A stretch of 9,550 nucleotides of DNA. It comes from Candidatus Chloroheliales bacterium (GTDB lineage Bacteria > Chloroflexota > Chloroflexia > QHBQ01). Positions 5,722 through 9,550 of this stretch are shown here, in pieces (the stretch's first letter is position 1; each line of letters begins with the position of its first letter). The notes beneath the pieces are model-generated. The model was not told the DNA's origin. It made no database searches and saw nothing but the letters and a program-made list of their open reading frames with translations. The stretch is taken from contig QHBQ01000122.1 in NCBI GenBank assembly GCA_003243865.1, positions 1 through 9,550 on the forward strand, given 5' to 3'. The position numbers were made by a program, and so were the translations under genes.

Positions 5722-7041
5722 TTGATTGACGAGCAGGTAATCGAGGAAAATCTGACGGTGGGTGAGGTTATCGCGCCGCTGGCAGAAGAAGTGAGGATCG
5801 CGCCGGGCGAGGAGCGGGCCAGTCTGTGGCGCAACCGCAACTTCAACATCTTCTGGGGAGGACAGACCCTCTCCGCGCTGGGCGATGCCTTTGCCTTCAT
5901 CGCCATGCCGTTGCTGGTGTTGCAAGCAACCGGCAGCGTGGCGCAGATGGGGTTGGCGACGGCGGCGGCGGGCGGCGGCGAACTGGTGATGGGTATCTTC
6001 GCCGGGCCAATCGTGGATCGGGTCAACCGCCGCAAGCTGATGATACTCTGCGATGTCGTGCGCGCCATCATCTACGGCGCAGTGCCGCTATGCTGGGCGT
6101 TGGCCGGGCCGCAAATCTGGCTGATCTATCTGGTGATGACCCTGGGCGGGATGTTCGGCAACCTGGCGGGGGTAGCTTACGTCACCGCCGTGACCAACCT
6201 GGTAGACCGGGAAGAAATCGTTGATGCGGTGTCGCGGCTGGAGACCACCTTCGGCCTGAGCTTCATCCTCGGCCCGATGCTGGCGGGGCTGGTATCATTC
6301 AACCTGGGTGGGCCAGCGGCGGCGATCGGCATTGACGCGCTCTCCTTCCTCGCCTCAATGGCCTCGCTGCTGCTGATTCGCTTCCGCACTCCGGCGGCTG
6401 CGCCCCGCCCGCAGCAGAAAGAGAGCATCGTGCAGGAGCTATCCGCCGGGGTGCGCTTCCTGATGAGCAATCGGCTGTTGCGGGCCGCGACCGTGATGCT
6501 GATTGTGATGACCATGATCACCGCTGGCGGCCTCGACCTGTTCATTTTCCACCTGAAGCACAACCTGGGTGGTGACGACAATGCGGTGGGGTTGGTGCTG
6601 GGGCTGGCTTCCATTGGCGGGGTAGCGGCCTCAGCGCTGGTGCCGTTCTTGCGCCGCCGGGTGGGGTTCGGCCTGTCTTACATTGGCGGCAATCTGGTCC
6701 AGAGCGTCAGCCTGATTGCCATTGGCCTGGCCGCCACTCCGCTGCTGCTTGCGCCCCTGACTGTGACATACATCCTGGGCGAACGCACGCGTGGGCTGAA
6801 TACGATGACCACCCGCCAGCAGATCACCCCCAATTACCTGCTGGGGCGGGTGACGGCCGCGTTCTGGACGCTTGGCTCGGTGCTGGGGCCGATTGGCGCG
6901 GCGATTGTCACCGCGATTGCCGCCCAGGTAGGGGCAAGCGCTACGCTGGTGGGAATGGGCATAGTTGGCATTATCGTGGGAATCATCGCGCTGTTCACGC
7001 CGGTCAACGTCGCGCACCCGGAGCAGCAAGTTGAAAGCTGA
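5722..7041 (+). CDS. MFS transporter, EntS-like exporter (MFS_3 type)
   Basis: The 439-residue protein resembles the major facilitator subgroup that includes the enterobactin exporter EntS and multidrug or macrolide efflux proteins. A 35-residue acidic cytoplasmic N-terminus precedes RNRNFNIFWGGQTLSALGD, the start of the first membrane segment. Motif A is clear: GIFAGPIVDRVNRRKLM (91-107). About twelve hydrophobic segments can be counted. A charged central loop (about residues 224-246, RPQQKESIVQELSAGVRFL) joins the two six-helix halves. Transport would be proton-coupled and outward; the substrate is unknown. It starts with TTG behind a good GAGGGG site. Its neighbours are a divergent glycosyltransferase, which may share its substrate, and a convergent YeiH-type gene 18 nt beyond its stop. 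The long acidic N-terminal tail is somewhat longer than usual for the family. Confidence 0.88.
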   Translation: MIDEQVIEENLTVGEVIAPLAEEVRIAPGEERASLWRNRNFNIFWGGQTLSALGDAFAFIAMPLLVLQATGSVAQMGLATAAAGGGELVMGIFAGPIVDRVNRRKLMILCDVVRAIIYGAVPLCWALAGPQIWLIYLVMTLGGMFGNLAGVAYVTAVTNLVDREEIVDAVSRLETTFGLSFILGPMLAGLVSFNLGGPAAAIGIDALSFLASMASLLLIRFRTPAAAPRPQQKESIVQELSAGVRFLMSNRLLRAATVMLIVMTMITAGGLDLFIFHLKHNLGGDDNAVGLVLGLASIGGVAASALVPFLRRRVGFGLSYIGGNLVQSVSLIAIGLAATPLLLAPLTVTYILGERTRGLNTMTTRQQITPNYLLGRVTAAFWTLGSVLGPIGAAIVTAIAAQVGASATLVGMGIVGIIVGIIALFTPVNVAHPEQQVES

Positions 7042-7059
7042 ATTGGGTATAACACACCG

Positions 7060-8109
7060 TCACCGACTGGCATCAATCCCCAACCCAAAGATAAGCAGCA
7101 GGCTGACGCTAATCAGCACCAGCAGCGAGGCCATCACCGCGCCCGCCACTGACAGGCCGACCTTGCGGACAGCGCGAATGTCTACCCCCAACCCTAGCGC
7201 GGCCATTGCCGCCACCGTCAGCCATGTGCTGAGGATGCGAAGCGGGTCGGCGATGACGGCGGGCAGCAGCCCCAGGCTACGCAGCGCGGCTATCAGCAGA
7301 AAGCCGATGATAAACCAGGGGACGAAGCGGGTGAGCGAGAAGCGGGTCGTGGTCGCCCTGGGGTAGCGCAGGCTGAAGAACAGCACCACCGGGCCAAGCA
7401 GCAGCACCCGCACCAGCTTGACCAGGGTGCCGATCTGCCCGCTAATCGCACTGACCGGGAAGGTGGCGGCCAGCACCTGCGGCACCGCATAGACGCTCAT
7501 CCCCGCCAGCACGCCGTATTGGTAGAGGCTGAGGCCGACTAGTCCGATGAGCAGCGGCAGGGTCAGCACCACAACTACGCCCAGCACCGCAGTGAGGGCA
7601 ATTGCGCTGGCGATGTCGTCGGCGCTGGCCTGGATTACCGGCGCGACGGCAGCAATCGCCGAGTTGCCGCAAATCGAGTTGCCCACCGCCACCAAAATTG
7701 CCAGACGTGGGTTCAGGCCAATCGCGCGGCTGATGCCAATGCTGGCGGTGATGCCGATGCCTACCAGCAGCACGATTGCCAGCAGCAAAGCCGGCCCGGC
7801 CTTGAGCAGCGTGGGCAAATCAACCCCCGCCCCCAGCAACACAATGGCAGTCTCCAGCACCTGCTTGGCGGTGAAGCTCACCCCCGCTGCTCCGCTGCCG
7901 CGCAGCCCGACGAAGTTACGCCACAGCATCCCCAGCAGGATGGCAATCACCAGCGCCTCGATGATCGGCCGCCCGATTGCCCACTCCTCGAATAGCTGCA
8001 ACCCCCACGCCGCCAGCGCGATTGCCACCGCCAGCGCCACCCCCGGTGCAAGCCGATTGATTTGCTCCCACCTTGAGGGGGGTGACGCGCGAACCGCCTC
8101 TTGCTTCAT
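7060..8109 (-). CDS. YeiH/UPF0324 family membrane protein (putative sulfate exporter family)
   Basis: The 349-residue protein belongs to the Cons_hypoth698 (PF03601, UPF0324/YeiH) family, often annotated as a putative sulfate exporter. The name rests on context in other bacteria rather than on assay here. The family signature AVGNSICGNSAIAAVAPVI is at 141-159, followed by QASADDIASAIAL. A second conserved stretch, YAVPQVLAA, is at 207-215, and GQIGTLVKLVRVLLLGPVVL is at 225-244. Roughly ten membrane helices run from residue 22 to 343. The frame stays open to 8268, but the added 53 residues are rich in charged and odd composition. The ATG at 8109 has AAGGAG 5 nt upstream, so it is the start. 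It is divergent from the dioxygenase-like gene and converges on the MFS gene with only 18 nt between stops. No terminator hairpin is evident there, so transcripts may run into each other. Confidence 0.9.
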   Translation of the reverse strand: MKQEAVRASPPSRWEQINRLAPGVALAVAIALAAWGLQLFEEWAIGRPIIEALVIAILLGMLWRNFVGLRGSGAAGVSFTAKQVLETAIVLLGAGVDLPTLLKAGPALLLAIVLLVGIGITASIGISRAIGLNPRLAILVAVGNSICGNSAIAAVAPVIQASADDIASAIALTAVLGVVVVLTLPLLIGLVGLSLYQYGVLAGMSVYAVPQVLAATFPVSAISGQIGTLVKLVRVLLLGPVVLFFSLRYPRATTTRFSLTRFVPWFIIGFLLIAALRSLGLLPAVIADPLRILSTWLTVAAMAALGLGVDIRAVRKVGLSVAGAVMASLLVLISVSLLLIFGLGIDASR

Positions 8110-8114
8110 TCGTA

Positions 8115-8120
8115 CTCCTT
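8115..8120 (-). promoter_or_regulatory. Ribosome binding site deciding the YeiH-family start
   Basis: AAGGAG on the minus strand lies 5 nt before the ATG at 8109. It argues against the longer open frame that begins at 8268. Confidence 0.8.
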
Positions 8121-8136
8121 GCCCGGCAATGATAAA

Positions 8137-8149
8137 GCGCCTGCGGCGC
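8137..8149. repeat. Inverted repeat at the YeiH-gene transcription start
   Basis: GCGCC-tgc-GGCGC forms a perfect 5-bp stem centred on the predicted start of transcription (near 8144) of the minus-strand gene. It is a possible operator or 5' mRNA hairpin; the short G/C-rich arms could also be chance. Confidence 0.35.
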
Positions 8150-8150
8150 A

Positions 8151-8179
8151 AGGATACCAACTTTGCGCTGCAATTACAA
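8151..8179 (-). promoter_or_regulatory. Predicted promoter of the YeiH-family gene
   Basis: On the minus strand TTGTAA (8179-8174) and TATCCT (8156-8151) are separated by 17 nt, with a TGG before the -10 box (an extended -10). The leader would be about 35 nt. Each box matches four of six consensus bases. Confidence 0.5.
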
Positions 8180-8205
8180 CTGGTGGCAATGCGAACTGCG
8201 ATTTC

Positions 8206-8234
8206 TTGCAAAACGGCTGGCGTAATCGTATAAT
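8206..8234 (+). promoter_or_regulatory. Predicted promoter of the dioxygenase-like gene
   Basis: TTGCAA (8206-8211, four of six) and a perfect TATAAT (8229-8234) are separated by 17 nt. Transcription would begin near 8241, about 64 nt before the ATG at 8305. The region between this promoter and the divergent one (8180-8205) is only 26 bp, so a single regulator could control both. Confidence 0.65.
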
Positions 8235-8242
8235 AAAGGTTG

Positions 8243-8260
8243 CGCTGGTTATGACCAGCG
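8243..8260. promoter_or_regulatory. Candidate operator or 5' mRNA hairpin, CGCTGGT-tatg-ACCAGCG
   Basis: A perfect 7-bp inverted repeat with a 4-nt centre covers about +3 to +20 of the predicted transcript. This is a common place for a repressor to bind. As RNA it would be a stable 5' hairpin. It is not followed by a T-run, so it is not a terminator. Confidence 0.5.
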
Positions 8261-8304
8261 TAAACCATAACATACTATTGCATAAAAGGAAAAGAGATAC
8301 CATC

Positions 8305-9183
8305 ATGGAACAACAAACTACCCAACTGACCTCCACCTCAATCAATCCCGATTCTCACATCGGCCTGGTGACGCTGCGGGTCGCTAACCTTGAGCGTTCG
8401 CTGAAGTTCTATCAGGGGGTGCTGGGCTTTAGGGTAATCGAGCGCACTCCTGGCAGCGCCAGCCTGGGCGCCGAGGATGGCCCGCCGATACTGGAGCTGC
8501 ACGAGGTGCCGGGTGCGCCGCCTGCGCCGCCCCGCTCGACCGGGCTGTTTCACGCTGCTATCGTGCTGCCCAGCCGCGCCGCGCTGGGCCAAGCCCTGAT
8601 GCGCATGGTCGCTGCCAATAGCCAGCTCGGGCAGGCCGACCATGCGGTTAGCGAAGGCTTCCACATCGCCGACCCTGACGGCAACGGCCTCGAAATCTAT
8701 CGTGACCGGCCCCGCGATTCGTGGCAGTGGCAGGATGGGACGGTGAAGATGACCGTTGACCCCGTAGACGTGCGTGCGGTGCTGGCTGAAGGTCAGCAGG
8801 CTGCCGCAGCGAACCTGCTACCAGCGGGAACCCGCATCGGCCATGTCCACCTCAAGGTTGCCGACCTCGCCGAGGCCGAGCACTTTTACCACGATGTCCT
8901 CGGTTTCGACATCACCGCGCAGATGCCGGGCGCGGTCTTCGTCAGCGCGGGTGGCTACCATCACAATATCGGGCTGAACACCTGGCAGTCACGTGGCGCG
9001 GCTCCTGCGCCGGGGAATACGGCAGGTCTGGATTCGTTCACCATCGCCCTCCCCAACCGTGAAGCGCTGGAGGAGGTGCAGGCGCGGCTGCTTGCTGATG
9101 GCGTTCAGATTCACGAGCAAGACGACAATGTCCTGGTGGCCGACCCATCGCAGAACCAGATCAGGTTGATGATCGCGCCATAG
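8305..9183 (+). CDS. Two-domain VOC protein, catechol-2,3-dioxygenase (CatE)-like
   Basis: The 292-residue protein contains two glyoxalase/VOC modules, as in the COG2514 extradiol-dioxygenase-like group. Module 1 (about 17-135) starts HIGLVTLRVANLERSLKFY and ends DPDGNGLEIYRDRP; it lacks His at the usual first metal position (Leu21). Module 2 (about 176-291) starts IGHVHLKVADL and has GGYHHNIGLNTW (216-227). His180 and His219 or His220 are likely iron ligands. The expected third ligand, a Glu near the end, is Arg287 in DPSQNQIRLM. Ring-cleaving activity is therefore uncertain; a binding or other VOC role is possible. The frame is open back to 8101, but the ATG at 8305 is chosen because AAGAGA (8292-8297) lies 7 nt upstream and a promoter lies at 8206-8234. 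Homology to VOC proteins also begins there. The gene has its own promoter and terminator. Confidence 0.88.
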   Translation: MEQQTTQLTSTSINPDSHIGLVTLRVANLERSLKFYQGVLGFRVIERTPGSASLGAEDGPPILELHEVPGAPPAPPRSTGLFHAAIVLPSRAALGQALMRMVAANSQLGQADHAVSEGFHIADPDGNGLEIYRDRPRDSWQWQDGTVKMTVDPVDVRAVLAEGQQAAAANLLPAGTRIGHVHLKVADLAEAEHFYHDVLGFDITAQMPGAVFVSAGGYHHNIGLNTWQSRGAAPAPGNTAGLDSFTIALPNREALEEVQARLLADGVQIHEQDDNVLVADPSQNQIRLMIAP

Positions 9184-9203
9184 GTTTAAGCAAAAATGCA
9201 AAA

Positions 9204-9240
9204 AGCAGCGGGGCGGGAGATCGCATCTCCCGCCCCTGCT
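9204..9240. terminator. Bidirectional intrinsic terminator
   Basis: GGGGCGGGAGAT (9210-9221) pairs perfectly with ATCTCCCGCCCC (9225-9236) around a 3-nt loop. AGCA/TGCT can extend the stem past a 2-nt bulge. On the plus strand it is followed by only a short T-run (GTTT). On the minus strand it is followed by CTTTTTGCATTTTT, so it is strongest for the VOC gene coming from the right. It sits between two convergent genes. Confidence 0.85.
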
Positions 9241-9260
9241 GTTTATCCACTAGGCATCGG

Positions 9261-9550
9261 CTAGCGGGGCAACCACGTTACCACCCTCAATCCGTCGGGA
9301 ACGTTGGACAGCGGCACGACTTGCCCGAACGGGCGATCCATCACCGGCCCGGCGGCCACGCCCTTGCTGAGGATCGCCTCGCGCATCGCCTGAATGTCGT
9401 CGGTCTTGACGTAGAGGTCAATATCGCCTGGCTTGCCCCGATCCAGATCACCAGGCACGATCAAGGCAAAATCTACCCCACCGTTACTTTTCATCTGGCG
9501 GAAGCCGGGGCTATTCCGATCCGCTTCGCTGGCTGGCTCGAAGCCGAGGA
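9261..9550 (-). CDS. VOC (glyoxalase/bleomycin-resistance) family protein, C-terminal part
   Basis: The last 95 residues of a gene that begins beyond the right edge are present. The visible part opens with LGFEPA, which looks like the end of the family's first helix (FY-x-x-x-LGF). It then runs through strand VDFALIVP and GDIDLYVKTDDIQAMREAILSKGV, the usual start of the second beta-alpha-beta unit. It closes with FGQVVPLSNVPDGLRVVTWLPR. This matches single-domain VOC proteins of about 120-130 residues. The usual terminal Glu metal ligand is not obvious (DGLRVV), so a metal-independent or divergent member is possible. Substrate is unknown. The in-frame ATG at 9494 is internal, since the frame and the homology continue upstream. 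The stop (9261-9263) lies about 20 nt before the hairpin terminator. Confidence 0.75.
   Translation of the reverse strand, partial: LGFEPASEADRNSPGFRQMKSNGGVDFALIVPGDLDRGKPGDIDLYVKTDDIQAMREAILSKGVAAGPVMDRPFGQVVPLSNVPDGLRVVTWLPR

Noticed and set aside
7042..7059. Terminator between the MFS and YeiH-type genes
   Set aside because: The 18-bp gap has no stem-loop and no T-run on either strand.
7547..8233. 228-residue plus-strand open frame opposite the YeiH-type gene
   Set aside because: It is Ala/Ser/Thr-rich without domains and covers the clear membrane protein and its promoter region.
8110..8268. 53-residue N-terminal extension of the YeiH-type protein
   Set aside because: A strong AAGGAG site selects the ATG at 8109, and the extension runs back through both predicted promoters.

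Overview
This window is GC-rich, gene-dense bacterial DNA with eight genes recognised by family, all read from the sequence alone. I would tentatively place the host in the Chloroflexota. The reasons are the EF-G2-type translation factor, the dispersed G/C-rich hairpin repeats around a DUF559 gene and the overall gene style. No taxonomic marker is present, so this is inference. No rRNA, tRNA, CRISPR array or transposase is visible.

Layout. At the left edge, on the minus strand, is the 5' end of a molybdopterin oxidoreductase with its [4Fe-4S] cysteine motif. Fourteen bases upstream of it, on the same strand, lies a beta-class DNA methyltransferase (194-1027), so the two look co-transcribed. 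The methyltransferase shares a compact back-to-back promoter region (1034-1086) with a plus-strand EF-G-like GTPase (1224-3335). The two -35 boxes overlap, and the methyltransferase mRNA is predicted to be leaderless.

From 3346 to 4042 there is an approximately 700-bp unit. Its ends are near-identical inverted copies of a G/C-rich hairpin repeat, and it carries a small DUF559 (Vsr-like nuclease fold) gene. Three repeat copies lie upstream of the gene in one orientation and two downstream in the other. The gene's last residues and its stop codon lie inside a repeat. This is the best candidate in the window for an under-described element.

A GT1-family glycosyltransferase (4098-5372, minus) is divergent from an MFS exporter (5722-7041, plus, TTG start). 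A 349-bp regulatory-looking gap separates them. A GT1 enzyme next to an exporter recalls glycoside or drug tailoring and efflux, but the substrate is unknown. The exporter converges, with an 18-bp gap, on a YeiH/UPF0324 membrane protein (7060-8109, minus).

That gene is divergent from a two-domain VOC protein of the catechol-2,3-dioxygenase (CatE) type (8305-9183, plus). Good promoters in both directions lie between them, each with an inverted repeat at its predicted transcription start. A strong hairpin at 9204-9240 separates the dioxygenase-like gene from a convergent second VOC gene, cut by the right edge.

Apart from the DUF559 unit, the gene families are ordinary ones. The finer points worth attention are the DPDY motif of the methyltransferase, the Tyr in place of the catalytic His in the EF-G-like GTPase, and the missing Glu ligand in the VOC enzyme.
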